Source of the DNA: an uncultured Pseudodesulfovibrio sp.
GTDB lineage: Bacteria > Desulfobacterota > Desulfovibrionia > Desulfovibrionales > Desulfovibrionaceae
Length of the DNA stretch: 64,000 nt
Assembly: GCF_963662885.1 (NCBI RefSeq)
Contig: NZ_OY760065.1
Span: 568,001 to 632,000 of the forward strand
Direction of reading: 5' to 3'
In this document: positions 9,434 through 18,083 of the stretch, one piece after another
How the letters are laid out: each line of letters starts with the position of its first letter
How positions within the stretch are numbered: the first letter of the stretch is position 1
Translations under genes and position numbers: made by a program
Notes under the pieces: model-generated
What the model was told of the DNA's origin: nothing
Databases searched by the model: none
The model's input: only the letters and a program-made list of their open reading frames with translations

Positions 9434-10693
9434 CTACAGCTTGGCGGGGTTGATGATCTCGCCGGCCACGGCGGATGCGGCGGCCACGGCGGGGTTGGAC
9501 AGGAAGACCTCGGATTCCAGGGAGCCCATGCGGCCCTTGAAGTTCCGGTTGGTAGTGGAGATGGCGCGCTCGCCGCCGGCCAGGATGCCCATGTGGCCAC
9601 CCAGGCAGGGACCACAGGTGGGCGGTCCCACGATGCAGCCGGCGTCCATGAAGATCTCCATCAGCCCTTCCTGCATGCATGCCTTCCAGATGGACGGAGT
9701 GGCGGGCAGGATGATGCAACGCACCTTGGGATCGACCTTGCGGCCCTTGAGCACTTCGGCGGCCTGACGCATGTCCTCGATACGGCCGTTGGTGCAGGAG
9801 CCGATGACAGCCTGGTGGATCTTGAGACCGGCCGTCTCGTCAACGGGCTTGACGTTGTCGGGCAGATGCGGACAGGCCACCTGGGGAGCCATGCCGGTGA
9901 CGTCGATGTCGACCACGCGCTCGTACACGGCGTCAGCGTCCGGGGTCATCAGTTCGCCGCCCTTGAACCCGGCGTTGTGCGAATAGTCCAGGGTCTTCTG
10001 GTCCACCGGGAACAGGCCGACCTTGCCGCCTGCCTCAATGGCCATGTTGGCGATGGTCATGCGGCCTTCGATGGTCATGTTGTCGACCACCTCCCCACCG
10101 TATTCAAGCGCCTTGTACAGCGCACCGGACACGCCGAGGATACCGATCTGATTGAGCACGAAGTCCTTGGGGCCGACGTACTTGCCGGGAATGCCGGTCA
10201 GATTCACGCGGATGGTCGGCGGCACCTTGAACCAGGTCTCGCCCAGAGCCATGCCCGCACCGACGTCGGTGGAGCCCATGCCCGTGGCAAACGCGCCCAG
10301 ACCGCCGTAGGTGCAGGTATGGGAGTCCGCGCCGATGACCACGTAACCAGGGCCAACAATGCCCTTCTCGGGCAACAGAGCGTGCTCCACGCCAACCTCG
10401 CCGCACTCGTAATAATGGGTCACGCCCATTTCCTCGGCAAAGTCGCGCACGACCTTGACCTGCTCAGCGGAATCAATGTCCTTGTTCGGGGTAAAGTGGT
10501 CGCAGACCAGGGAAACCTTGTCCTGGTCGAAGACTTTCGTCGCGCCCATGGCCTTGAAGGACTTGATCGCCAGGGGGGCGGTGATGTCGTTGGCAAGGAC
10601 CATATCCACCTTGCACTGGACGATCTGCCCAGCACCGGTGACCTGCTCGTCCGTATGGTTCTGCAGAATTTTTTCAGCTAAGGTCTGACCCAT
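9434..10693 (-). CDS. leuC: 3-isopropylmalate dehydratase large subunit
   Basis: 419 residues, aconitase-superfamily large subunit. Iron-sulfur ligands are in IGSCTNGRIEDM and CGPCLGGHMG; GADSHTCTYGGLGAFATG is the substrate/cluster region. The length and the separate small subunit match the archaeal/anaerobe-type isopropylmalate isomerase; the alternative is homoaconitase, but the leuA, leuB and leuD neighbours settle it. ATG at 10693 follows GAGGAG. Four bases separate it from leuA, so co-transcription is nearly certain. Confidence 0.95.
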   Translation of the reverse strand: MGQTLAEKILQNHTDEQVTGAGQIVQCKVDMVLANDITAPLAIKSFKAMGATKVFDQDKVSLVCDHFTPNKDIDSAEQVKVVRDFAEEMGVTHYYECGEVGVEHALLPEKGIVGPGYVVIGADSHTCTYGGLGAFATGMGSTDVGAGMALGETWFKVPPTIRVNLTGIPGKYVGPKDFVLNQIGILGVSGALYKALEYGGEVVDNMTIEGRMTIANMAIEAGGKVGLFPVDQKTLDYSHNAGFKGGELMTPDADAVYERVVDIDVTGMAPQVACPHLPDNVKPVDETAGLKIHQAVIGSCTNGRIEDMRQAAEVLKGRKVDPKVRCIILPATPSIWKACMQEGLMEIFMDAGCIVGPPTCGPCLGGHMGILAGGERAISTTNRNFKGRMGSLESEVFLSNPAVAAASAVAGEIINPAKL

Positions 10694-10697
10694 TTGA

Positions 10698-12230
10698 CTA
10701 TTTCTCCTCTTTCGCTTTTTCCAAGCGGTTCAATGCATTGACCATGGCCAAGGCGCTGGCCTTGACCACATCGCCGTCGTTGGCACGACCCACGGCCTTG
10801 ACGCCGCCATGCTCGATGCGCACGGCGACACCGGCCAGGGCGTCGGAACCTTCGGTCACGGCGTTGACCGTATAGCTTTCGAGTTTCGGGGATACGCCCA
10901 CCAATGAGTAGATGGACTGGAACACGGCGTCAACGGAACCTTCACCGAAATTGCTGGTGCGCTTGATCTCGGCCTCGCCTTCCGCGCCAAACTCCATGAC
11001 CGTGGCGGCATGGGGCGGTACGTCGCCGGTACCGGAAAACACGGACATGTCCACCAACCGGAAACGGTCCTTGCGGCGGTAGACAGACTCAAGAATGAGC
11101 GCCTCCACGTCCTCGTCGAAGACCTGCTCCTTCTTGTCGGCCAGATCCTTGACCGCCTTGAAAAGCACGTTGACCTGCTCGTCATCCAGGCTGTAGCCCA
11201 ACTCCTCGGCCTTTTTGCGCACGGCGTGAGAGCCGGAGTGCTTGCCGATGACGATCTCGTTGTTGGTCAGGCCGATGGAGGCCGGAGTCATGATCTCGTA
11301 GGTCAGCCGGTTCTTGAGCACGCCGTCCTGGTGCACGCCGGACTCATGGGCAAAGGCGTTGGCCCCGACAATGGCCTTGTTGGGCGGGATGGGCATACCG
11401 ATGATCTGGGACAGGCGACGGCAGGACGGGAAGATCTGCTCGGTAACAATGCCGGTCTCGACGCCGTACAGTTCCTTGCGGGTATTCAACGCCATGACCA
11501 GGTCTTCAAGAGCGGCGTTACCGGCGCGTTCGCCGATGCCGAGCACGGTGCACTCCACCTGACGGGCGCCCGCGCGGACGGCGGCCAGAGAGTTGGCCAC
11601 GGCCGATCCCAGGTCGTTGTGGCAGTGGACGGAAATTATGGCCTTGTCCACGTTCTTCACGTTGTCCATGAGGTATTTGATCAATTCATAATACTCAAAG
11701 GGCTGGGTGTAGCCAACGGTGTCCGGGATGTTGACCACACAGGCACCGGCCTCGATGGCGGTCTCGCAGACCTTGACCAGAAAATCCCAGTCCGAGCGCG
11801 AAGCGTCTTCTGCGGAGAACTCCACGTTCTTGGTGTACTGGCAGGCGTGACGCACAGCCTTGTCGATCATGACGATAACTTCGTCGGCGGTCTTGCCCAG
11901 CTTGTGCTTCATGTGGATTTCGCTGGTGGCCAGGAAGACGTGAATACGCGGATGCTTGGCATCCTTGATGGCCTCCCAGCAACGGTCGATGTCGCCGTTA
12001 ACTGCACGACAAAGACCAGCGATCTGCGGTTTCTCGACAGCCGCGGCGATGGCCTGGACTGCCTCGAAGTCGCCCTGGCTGGCGATGGGGAAGCCCGCTT
12101 CGATGATGTCCACGCCCAGGGTCTCGAGCTGGCGGGCCATGCGGATCTTCTCGTCCAGGTTCATGGTAGCGCCGGGAGACTGTTCACCGTCACGCAAGGT
12201 GGTATCAAATACATACACTCTTTCTGCCAT
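10698..12230 (-). CDS. leuA: 2-isopropylmalate synthase
   Basis: Condenses 2-oxoisovalerate with acetyl-CoA, the first committed step to leucine. FDTTLRDGEQSPGATM at the N-terminus, IEAGFP, and the metal-binding SVHCHNDLG are HMGL-like catalytic-barrel motifs; GVHQDGVLKNRLTYEIM follows. The last 130 residues are the LeuA dimer/allosteric domain, so leucine feedback is likely. 510 residues is normal. ATG at 12230 follows GGAGG. A 139-base gap separates it from pssA; that gap holds a perfect 13-bp palindrome at 12339-12351. Confidence 0.96.
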   Translation of the reverse strand: MAERVYVFDTTLRDGEQSPGATMNLDEKIRMARQLETLGVDIIEAGFPIASQGDFEAVQAIAAAVEKPQIAGLCRAVNGDIDRCWEAIKDAKHPRIHVFLATSEIHMKHKLGKTADEVIVMIDKAVRHACQYTKNVEFSAEDASRSDWDFLVKVCETAIEAGACVVNIPDTVGYTQPFEYYELIKYLMDNVKNVDKAIISVHCHNDLGSAVANSLAAVRAGARQVECTVLGIGERAGNAALEDLVMALNTRKELYGVETGIVTEQIFPSCRRLSQIIGMPIPPNKAIVGANAFAHESGVHQDGVLKNRLTYEIMTPASIGLTNNEIVIGKHSGSHAVRKKAEELGYSLDDEQVNVLFKAVKDLADKKEQVFDEDVEALILESVYRRKDRFRLVDMSVFSGTGDVPPHAATVMEFGAEGEAEIKRTSNFGEGSVDAVFQSIYSLVGVSPKLESYTVNAVTEGSDALAGVAVRIEHGGVKAVGRANDGDVVKASALAMVNALNRLEKAKEEK

Positions 12231-12338
12231 GGTATCCTCCGGTATGGTTCCCCTCGTGGGGGGATGTTCTAAATGTTTGACAACGGATATGCAACCGCCA
12301 AGCGCAAAACCCTCGCGGGCAGCGTGGCGATCAGGAGC

Positions 12339-12351
12339 AGTACGACGTACT
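12339..12351. promoter_or_regulatory. 13-bp palindrome in the pssA-leuA gap
   Basis: AGTAC-GAC-GTACT is a perfect inverted repeat about 110 bases upstream of leuA and 19 bases beyond the pssA stop. It could be an operator for a leucine-responsive repressor or a small RNA hairpin; there is no T-run beside it. A second short hairpin, CCCC-ACG-GGGG type, lies about 20-30 bases before leuA. Function is inferred only from position. Confidence 0.3.
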
Positions 12352-12369
12352 AATATGGGATGCTGAGAG

Positions 12370-13137
12370 CTAGTTTAGCTCTTTCTTGGAGCTGTCCCGT
12401 AGTAGTCGTTTGCCTCTGCGGGATAGTAGAAAAAGGGTGTAGAGCGGGCCGGAAATGAGGTAGCCCAGGAAGAAGACGAACCCGAGCACCTTGGGCCGGG
12501 ACGCAATGAGAGAGAAGATCAGAATCGCGGTCACCATCCAGCTGAAGGGATGGGCTTTGAACGCGCTGATTTCCTTGAAGGAGTAGAAGCGGATGGTGCT
12601 GACCATGAAGAAGGACAACACGTAGACCAGGACCAACGTCCCCACAGAAATAATGGAGTGCAGGTACTCATTCGGCACGTAGTCCGTAAAGAGCACCAGG
12701 GTGGCCAGGGTGCAGGCCGCCGCAGGGATGGGCAGGCCCACGAAATGCTTCTTGGAAGTAGTCGCCGCCTGGACATTGAACCGGGCGAGGCGCAAGGCCC
12801 CGCAGGCCATGAACAGGAAGGCGGCCATCAGGCCCAGACGACCGAAGTCGTGCAGCAACCAGAGATAGGACATGACCGCCGGGACCACGCCGAAGGCGAC
12901 CAGATCGGCCAGGGAGTCGAGCTGGACGCCGAATTCGCTCTGCGTGTTGGTAATCCGCGCCACCTTGCCGTCCAGACCGTCGAACACGCAGCTCGCCAGG
13001 ATGCACAGGGCGCAGGAGGTGATGTCCCCCTGGATTGCCCAGGTCAATCCCAGAAAGCCGACAAACAAGCTGGCCGTAGTCAGCAGGTTCGGCAGAAGGT
13101 AGACACTTTTATGGCGCGGCAATTTTTTTTCAACCAT
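12370..13137 (-). CDS. pssA: CDP-diacylglycerol--serine O-phosphatidyltransferase
   Basis: Integral membrane enzyme making phosphatidylserine from CDP-diacylglycerol and serine. The CDP-alcohol phosphotransferase signature DGx2ARx8Gx3Dx3D is complete in DGLDGKVARITNTQSEFG followed by VQLDSLAD. Several hydrophobic helices follow. The frame is open to 13263, but that would overlap psd; I start at ATG 13137 (protein MVEKKLPRHKSVYLLPN), giving 255 residues, because the family begins just before the LPNLLT helix. No strong ribosome site is seen there, so the exact start is uncertain. It lies 28 bases after psd, and the two act in series. Confidence 0.93.
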   Translation of the reverse strand: MVEKKLPRHKSVYLLPNLLTTASLFVGFLGLTWAIQGDITSCALCILASCVFDGLDGKVARITNTQSEFGVQLDSLADLVAFGVVPAVMSYLWLLHDFGRLGLMAAFLFMACGALRLARFNVQAATTSKKHFVGLPIPAAACTLATLVLFTDYVPNEYLHSIISVGTLVLVYVLSFFMVSTIRFYSFKEISAFKAHPFSWMVTAILIFSLIASRPKVLGFVFFLGYLISGPLYTLFLLSRRGKRLLRDSSKKELN

Positions 13138-13165
13138 AGCAATCAGTTGTTCAATTATCTCCGGA

Positions 13166-13813
13166 TTAGGCGGAACGTTTCTCCGCCAGGACCGTTTCGC
13201 CGGCGACGGTCTTCTGACCGACGCTGACAGTTGGTACATAGCCATCCGGAATGTAAAGGTCAACTCTTGAACCGAACTTAATCAGACCATACCGCTCACC
13301 GCGCTTGAGTTTGTCGCCCGGTTCGGCCCAGCAGACGATGCGCCGGGCGATGAGCCCCGCGATCTGGACCATGGTGAAGCGCTGGTTGCCCTTGCCGGTG
13401 ATGACCACGATATTTCGCTCGTTGTCCTCGCTGGCCTTGTCGAAGGAGGCGTTGAAGAACTTGCCGGGGATGTAGCGGATGGCCTCGACCTTGCCGCTCA
13501 CCGGCATGCGGTTCACGTGCACGTTGAAGACGTTCATGAAGATGGCGATGTACTGACGGGAATCACCGGTCATGGGGTCCACGGCCCGGCCGACCTTGAT
13601 GACCTTGCCGTCCGCAGGGGCGGAAACGGCCTCGGCGTCCTCCGGACCGACCCGCTCGGGGTCGCGGAAGAAATGCCCGATAAAGGCGGTGGCGATGAGG
13701 CCGAGCACGGCTACGGGCCAGCAGCCGATAATGGCGAAAATCAATGTGGTGAATGCCGCGATAACGATATAGGGCAGCCCTTCCAGGGCAACGCCGACGG
13801 ACGGTTTCAACAT
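13166..13813 (-). CDS. psd: Phosphatidylserine decarboxylase proenzyme
   Basis: 215 residues, the short 'archaeal-type' Psd. It converts phosphatidylserine to phosphatidylethanolamine and self-cleaves to make a pyruvoyl group. The cleavage site is the Gly181-Ser182 pair in KFGSRVDLYIP; SAPADGKV, NVFNVHVNRMP and the conserved histidine in that strand match the family. Two hydrophobic helices near the N-terminus anchor it to the membrane. ATG at 13813 follows AAGGAG. First gene of psd-pssA-leuACDB. Confidence 0.95.
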   Translation of the reverse strand: MLKPSVGVALEGLPYIVIAAFTTLIFAIIGCWPVAVLGLIATAFIGHFFRDPERVGPEDAEAVSAPADGKVIKVGRAVDPMTGDSRQYIAIFMNVFNVHVNRMPVSGKVEAIRYIPGKFFNASFDKASEDNERNIVVITGKGNQRFTMVQIAGLIARRIVCWAEPGDKLKRGERYGLIKFGSRVDLYIPDGYVPTVSVGQKTVAGETVLAEKRSA

Positions 13814-13920
13814 GGCGCGTCAAGCTCCTTTTCTTCTAAGTTTCCGCTCCTTACCCTCGGCTCCCCCAAACCGCAAGTTTGTTTTTTACAATATATTCGG
13901 CGCAAGGTATACCCCGGGAC

Positions 13921-14922
13921 ATGGACCCGGTAACGCACCTCTCCTCGGGAATCATGGGCGGCCTGGCAGCACGCAGGTGGTTTCCCGAATCGAAATTTCT
14001 CGTGCCAGCATGCATGCTCGCGGCCTGGATTCCGGACGTGGACATCTTCTTCGGCGACGGCCCGGAGTTCAACCTGCTCTACCACCGTGGCATCAGCACA
14101 TCCTTTTTCGGCACGCTCTTTCTGGCCCTGATCCTGGCCGGGATATACAAACTCGTTTCCCGCCGCACGCCCTTGGTCAAAATCGCGGTCCTGTTCTATG
14201 CGCTTTCCCTGACCCACGTCTGGCTGGACCTGATCACCACCTACGGCACCCAGATTCTGGCCCCGTTCTCGAACCACCGCTTCGCCCTGGACGGGGCCTT
14301 CATCATCGACCCGATACTCACCCTGACGGCTCTGGCTCTCATTCTCGCCGCCTGGCTGAACAAGAAACGTCGACACACGCTGGCTCTCATCGGCATGGCC
14401 TGGTTTTTCGTCTATCCCCTCCTCAACATGGGCATGGGGGCGGTCCTCCAAAACGTCTACGCCCAAAAGCTCGACGCCGAGGGGATCGCCTATGACCACG
14501 TTCATGTAACCCCTGACGCCCTGTCGCCCCGGTTCTGGAAGGTGGTCGTCACAACCGGTCCGGACTACCTTCTGGATACCATGGATCTCTTCGGCGACCT
14601 TGCCCCCGACGCGCCCCTGCGCTTCAAACGGGCGGACAAAGCCTTTCTGCGCAAGCTCGGCGAACAGCAGTCCATGTTCTCTACCTATGCCTGGTTCACC
14701 AAGTGGCCCTATGTTGAGGAAACCACCACATCCGAAGGTCCTCTCTACGTCTTTCACGACCTGCGCTTCACCTCCACCAATCCGGTCATGACCTGGTTTC
14801 AGGGCAACAGGCGACAGCCTTTCACCCTGACGGCGCAACTCGACCAAACAGGCCGTCTCACGAAATGGTCTTTCGAGGGCGGCGTCAGCTCCCGAGCCGA
14901 CGCTGAAGGCCTGCTTCAGTGA
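13921..14922 (+). CDS. Membrane-bound metal-dependent hydrolase, DUF457/YdjM type
   Basis: The protein opens MDPVTHLSSGIMGG; the THxxxG motif followed by AAWIPDVDIFF (PDxD) and, later, HRGISTSFFG and HVWLDLITTYGTQ (HxxLD) are the metal-ligand pattern of the YdjM/DUF457 family. About four transmembrane helices occupy the first 190 residues; the remaining 140 form a soluble domain unlike YdjM. I start at ATG 13921 because THLSSG is the family start; the frame extends to 13879. Substrate unknown. It overlaps the next gene by four bases. Confidence 0.8.
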   Translation: MDPVTHLSSGIMGGLAARRWFPESKFLVPACMLAAWIPDVDIFFGDGPEFNLLYHRGISTSFFGTLFLALILAGIYKLVSRRTPLVKIAVLFYALSLTHVWLDLITTYGTQILAPFSNHRFALDGAFIIDPILTLTALALILAAWLNKKRRHTLALIGMAWFFVYPLLNMGMGAVLQNVYAQKLDAEGIAYDHVHVTPDALSPRFWKVVVTTGPDYLLDTMDLFGDLAPDAPLRFKRADKAFLRKLGEQQSMFSTYAWFTKWPYVEETTTSEGPLYVFHDLRFTSTNPVMTWFQGNRRQPFTLTAQLDQTGRLTKWSFEGGVSSRADAEGLLQ

Positions 14923-15785
14923 CCTGGTTCATACTCTCCATTGGCGCGGCCTTTTTCATGGCCTCCAATGCCGCTTTGATGAAGCGGTTCTTCTCTGATC
15001 TTTCGCCCTGGGAAATGAGCATCATTCCCTATTTCTATGCTCTGCCGCTCATGGTCCTGGCCTTGCCCGTTATCGGCATCCCGCCCATCGGCCCGCGATT
15101 TCTTTCGACCCTGGCCTGGGTTTTGCCCCTGCTCATGATTTCCATCATCCTGCACTACAGAGCCATCCGCATGTCGCCCCTGTCCCTGACCCTGCCCTTT
15201 CTGAGCTTCACCCCGGTCTTCGTCCTGTTTACCGGCGGACTCATCCTGGATGAAACCCTCACGACACAGGGCATTGTAGGCATGCTTCTGGTGGTCCTTG
15301 GCGGGTATGTACTCAACCTCGATGCCACCCGCTACGGCTACCTCGGGCCCATCAAGGCCATCTGGAAGGAACCCGGCTCGGCCTTGATGCTCGTCGTCGC
15401 GTTCATCTACGGGCTGACCTCCGTGGGCGGCAAGGTCATGATCCTGGATTCCTCGCCCCTGTTCGCGGCCGTGACCATTTTTATTCTTTACGGCCTGATC
15501 CTGACCGCCATCCTGCTTCTGACCGGCAAGGCATCCTTCAAAAACATCACCCGCAACCACCAACTCGGCGCTCTTGCCGGACTGATCGTTTTTGCCGAAA
15601 TGGTCTGCCACAACATGGCCATGAGTCTGGTGGCCGCGGCCTACATGATCACCATCAAGCGCACCACGGGCGTCTTCTCCGTACTCTACGGCTGGTTCCT
15701 GTTCCACGAAACCGGCATCCGCTACCGCCTGCTCGGCACCGCCATCATGACCGTTGGCGCCGCCGTCATCGCTCTTTGGGGGTAA
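14919..15785 (+). CDS. EamA-family (DMT superfamily) transporter
   Basis: 288 residues with about ten hydrophobic helices arranged as two EamA repeats: first half with LHYRAIRMSPLSLTLPFLSF, second half with CHNMAMSLVAAAYMITIKRT before VLYGWFLFHE. The position of small helices with a proline-rich turn is typical of drug/metabolite transporters. Substrate unknown. The start is GTG at 14919, overlapping the previous TGA as GTGA, so translation is coupled to the DUF457 gene. Confidence 0.85.
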   Translation: MTWFILSIGAAFFMASNAALMKRFFSDLSPWEMSIIPYFYALPLMVLALPVIGIPPIGPRFLSTLAWVLPLLMISIILHYRAIRMSPLSLTLPFLSFTPVFVLFTGGLILDETLTTQGIVGMLLVVLGGYVLNLDATRYGYLGPIKAIWKEPGSALMLVVAFIYGLTSVGGKVMILDSSPLFAAVTIFILYGLILTAILLLTGKASFKNITRNHQLGALAGLIVFAEMVCHNMAMSLVAAAYMITIKRTTGVFSVLYGWFLFHETGIRYRLLGTAIMTVGAAVIALWG

Positions 15786-15840
15786 GGCAACCTCGGGCCG
15801 TCGAAGACGACCGCCAGACGAGGGCCCGCCGGAGACATAA

Positions 15841-15865
15841 AAAAAGCCCGGCGGACCGGGCTTTA
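15841..15865. terminator. Bidirectional rho-independent terminator
   Basis: AGCCCGG-CGGA-CCGGGCT (15845-15862) with AAAAA before it and TTT after it. It lies between the EamA gene (plus) and the convergent minus-strand methyltransferase-like gene. Confidence 0.75.
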
Positions 15866-15882
15866 TCTCATTGTATTAACAG

Positions 15883-16902
15883 CTACGTCAGGTATCGATA
15901 GAAATCGCTGCCGAGGCGGTGCATGGGAAGGACCTTTCCCTCAAGGATGAGTCCCTGTGGAATGAATCGTTCCGTCAGGTATTCTTCGGGCGGCTGGAAA
16001 CCGTTTTCGCGGGCCAGAATGACCGAGGCGCGGGTGGCGGTGCTGTGAGCGATCAGCCCTTCGGGAAAGAATACGGCCTCGTCAAGACTGTCTCCCACCG
16101 TATCGAGGAAGGCTTTGTACTTGAGAAAACAGTTATCCGCGTCCAGGGATTGCTGGATACCGGCCATGACCTCGTTAGTCACATAGTTGATCGCTCTGCC
16201 CCGGACCATGCCGAAGGCGTTTGGCCTGCCGGGATCAGCCAGCATGACGGATCCCGCTCCCAGAGAATGAACCAGATCGTGAGTACGCTCTCCCGACACC
16301 GGGTCACACTGATAACCGAGGGTCTGGATGTCGGAGAAACCGCTTCGACGGGCCAGGATCTGGAGAGCCAGGAGCATGATGCCGGTTCCGGCCCCGATAT
16401 CCACGCCCATGAACGGGCCGCTGCCCGGGCAGGTATCGGCGTGGGCAAGGACCGCGCGCATCACGTGGGCCGCTCGCGGAGCGTCGGCCAAAACGCGCAG
16501 CACCGAGGACCACATGCGCAGCCTGTTCATGATCTCGATGTCGTCTCCAGGCTCATTCATGGACTGATGGCGCGAGAACTGCTCGAAAAGCCCGGCCAGT
16601 TCACCGTAGGGCACAAGATCACGATGCGCGTCCTCATGCACGTAGGCGAAGAAATATTTCACGGCCACGTTGAGCAGCCGGGTGTCGGATACAGGCTCTG
16701 CCGGGTCGCACAGCCTCTCCACGTCCGACACCAGAGCGTCCGGCGTATAGAAGTCCGGAGCTATGGCCGGGGTCGGAGAGCCGACCATGGCTGTGAAGTT
16801 TCGGGCCTGCATGCCCGCCGATGCCAGGGGCGAACCGGGCATCCCGCCGGGAACAGGGCCGTGCTCGGGATCGGATATGTGGGGTATGCTCGTCTTGCTC
16901 AT
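15883..16902 (-). CDS. Conserved protein with SAM-methyltransferase-like fold
   Basis: About 339 residues if started at ATG 16902 (MSKTSIPHIS); the frame is open to 16992 and no good ribosome site decides it. FMGVDIGAGTGIMLLALQIL is a clear class I SAM-binding motif I (DxGxGxG). Unlike usual methyltransferases it has a 150-residue N-terminal helical region, and the C-terminal part contains no recognisable substrate motif (GRAINYVTNEVMAGIQ stands where motif IV would be). The substrate is unknown. It stands alone between the terminator and the tRNA cluster. Confidence 0.6.
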   Translation of the reverse strand: MSKTSIPHISDPEHGPVPGGMPGSPLASAGMQARNFTAMVGSPTPAIAPDFYTPDALVSDVERLCDPAEPVSDTRLLNVAVKYFFAYVHEDAHRDLVPYGELAGLFEQFSRHQSMNEPGDDIEIMNRLRMWSSVLRVLADAPRAAHVMRAVLAHADTCPGSGPFMGVDIGAGTGIMLLALQILARRSGFSDIQTLGYQCDPVSGERTHDLVHSLGAGSVMLADPGRPNAFGMVRGRAINYVTNEVMAGIQQSLDADNCFLKYKAFLDTVGDSLDEAVFFPEGLIAHSTATRASVILARENGFQPPEEYLTERFIPQGLILEGKVLPMHRLGSDFYRYLT

Positions 16903-17050
16903 GGTTGTCCGAACGGTCGAAGTTTGAGGAAATTGTTGCCGTCCAGCCCCATATCTGCACGGACTATACCGGGCGTGCAGGAAATGACGCACAAAAGTAA
17001 TATTTTCTAAAGAGTGCTGTAAAATCGTGAGGGTATACGGACAGAATACG

Positions 17051-17080
17051 AAAAAGGCCGATCCCCTGAGGGACCGGCCT
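17051..17080 (-). terminator. Terminator of the tRNA-Gly transcript
   Basis: Read on the minus strand: AGGCCGGTCCC-TCAG-GGGATCGGCCT followed by TTTTT (one A-C mismatch). It ends ten bases downstream of tRNA-Gly copy 1. Confidence 0.8.
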
Positions 17081-17089
17081 GATCGTTTC

Positions 17090-17164
<75 letters not shown>

Positions 17165-17190
17165 GTGTGTTCGTCGGCTTGGGCTCCCCT

Positions 17191-17220
17191 AAAAAAGCCG
17201 GTCTCTCGCAGAGACCGGCT
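17191..17220 (-). terminator. Terminator between tRNA-Gly copies 2 and 1
   Basis: On the minus strand, AGCCGGTCTC-TGCGA-GAGACCGGCT runs into TTTTTT. It sits inside the tRNA cluster, so copy 1 would need its own promoter or readthrough. Confidence 0.8.
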
Positions 17221-17228
17221 TAATTAGC

Positions 17229-17303
<75 letters not shown>

Positions 17304-17307
17304 CGAG

Positions 17308-17382
<75 letters not shown>

Positions 17383-17390
17383 GACTTTTT

Positions 17391-17465
<75 letters not shown>

Positions 17466-17483
17466 CCTCAAAAGCGAAGCACT

Positions 17484-17511
17484 GTTTAACCCTGGCCCCG
17501 TTAGGTGTCAA
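17484..17511 (-). promoter_or_regulatory. Candidate sigma-70 promoter for the tRNA cluster
   Basis: On the minus strand TTGACA (17506-17511), 16 bases, then TTAAAC (17484-17489). The -35 box is perfect; the -10 box is weak. It lies about 20 bases before the first tRNA, the usual distance. Confidence 0.55.
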
Positions 17512-17582
17512 GCGCATTTTTAGATTTTTTCAAAATTTCGAGTAATATGAAATCCCTGGAATTTTTGGCCTAATGGAAAGAC

Positions 17583-17610
17583 TTTACTTTTTGCGCCATT
17601 TTGGTATACC
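17583..17610 (+). promoter_or_regulatory. Candidate promoter for dksA
   Basis: TTTACT (17583-17588), 16 bases, TATACC (17605-17610), about 80 bases before the dksA start, in an AT-rich stretch between the tRNA cluster and dksA. Confidence 0.4.
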
Positions 17611-17690
17611 AACGCGCTTTAATTCAGTAGAAAAGGGGTTACACCCTTAGCTCCTCAACAGACTGCTCACTCTCAGAGGGGGAGGTTCAT

Positions 17691-18053
17691 ATGGAAGCGA
17701 ATGATCTGAAGTACTTTAAGGAAACCCTGGACGGCATGCTCGAGGATATCCTCAGGAAAAGTGAGGCTACCATTGAGGATATGACCGAATCGGGTGAGGT
17801 CTACGCCGATCCGGCGGACCGGGCCACGGCCGAAAGCGACCGCGCCTTCACGTTGCGCCTGCGCGACCGCGAACGCAAGCTGATCAAGAAAATCCAGCAG
17901 GCCGTCAACCGCATTGAAGACGGTGAATTCGGCATCTGCCAGGAATGTGGCGATGACATCTCCATCGCCCGGCTCAAGGCTCGGCCCATGACCACCTTGT
18001 GCATCAACTGCAAAAGCAAACAGGAAGAGGACGAGGCTGTCCGCGGCGACTAG
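17691..18053 (+). CDS. dksA: RNA polymerase-binding transcription factor DksA
   Basis: 120 residues with the full DksA plan: a coiled coil whose tip carries DPADRATAESD (DxxDxA type, the residues that act in the polymerase secondary channel) and a four-cysteine zinc finger at C83, C86, C104 and C107. A long helix follows. ATG at 17691 is preceded by GGGGGAGG. DksA works with ppGpp to adjust rRNA and amino-acid promoters. It is followed 30 bases later by rqcH. Confidence 0.93.
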   Translation: MEANDLKYFKETLDGMLEDILRKSEATIEDMTESGEVYADPADRATAESDRAFTLRLRDRERKLIKKIQQAVNRIEDGEFGICQECGDDISIARLKARPMTTLCINCKSKQEEDEAVRGD

Positions 18054-18083
18054 CCGCAGGGCTTCACCTGGACGAAGAAGGCC

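Noticed and set aside
12231..12369. A leader peptide rich in Leu/Val/Ile upstream of leuA
   Set aside because: A frame reading VVLLLIATLPARVL exists on the minus strand, but it has no ATG, GTG or TTG start and follows a stop codon.
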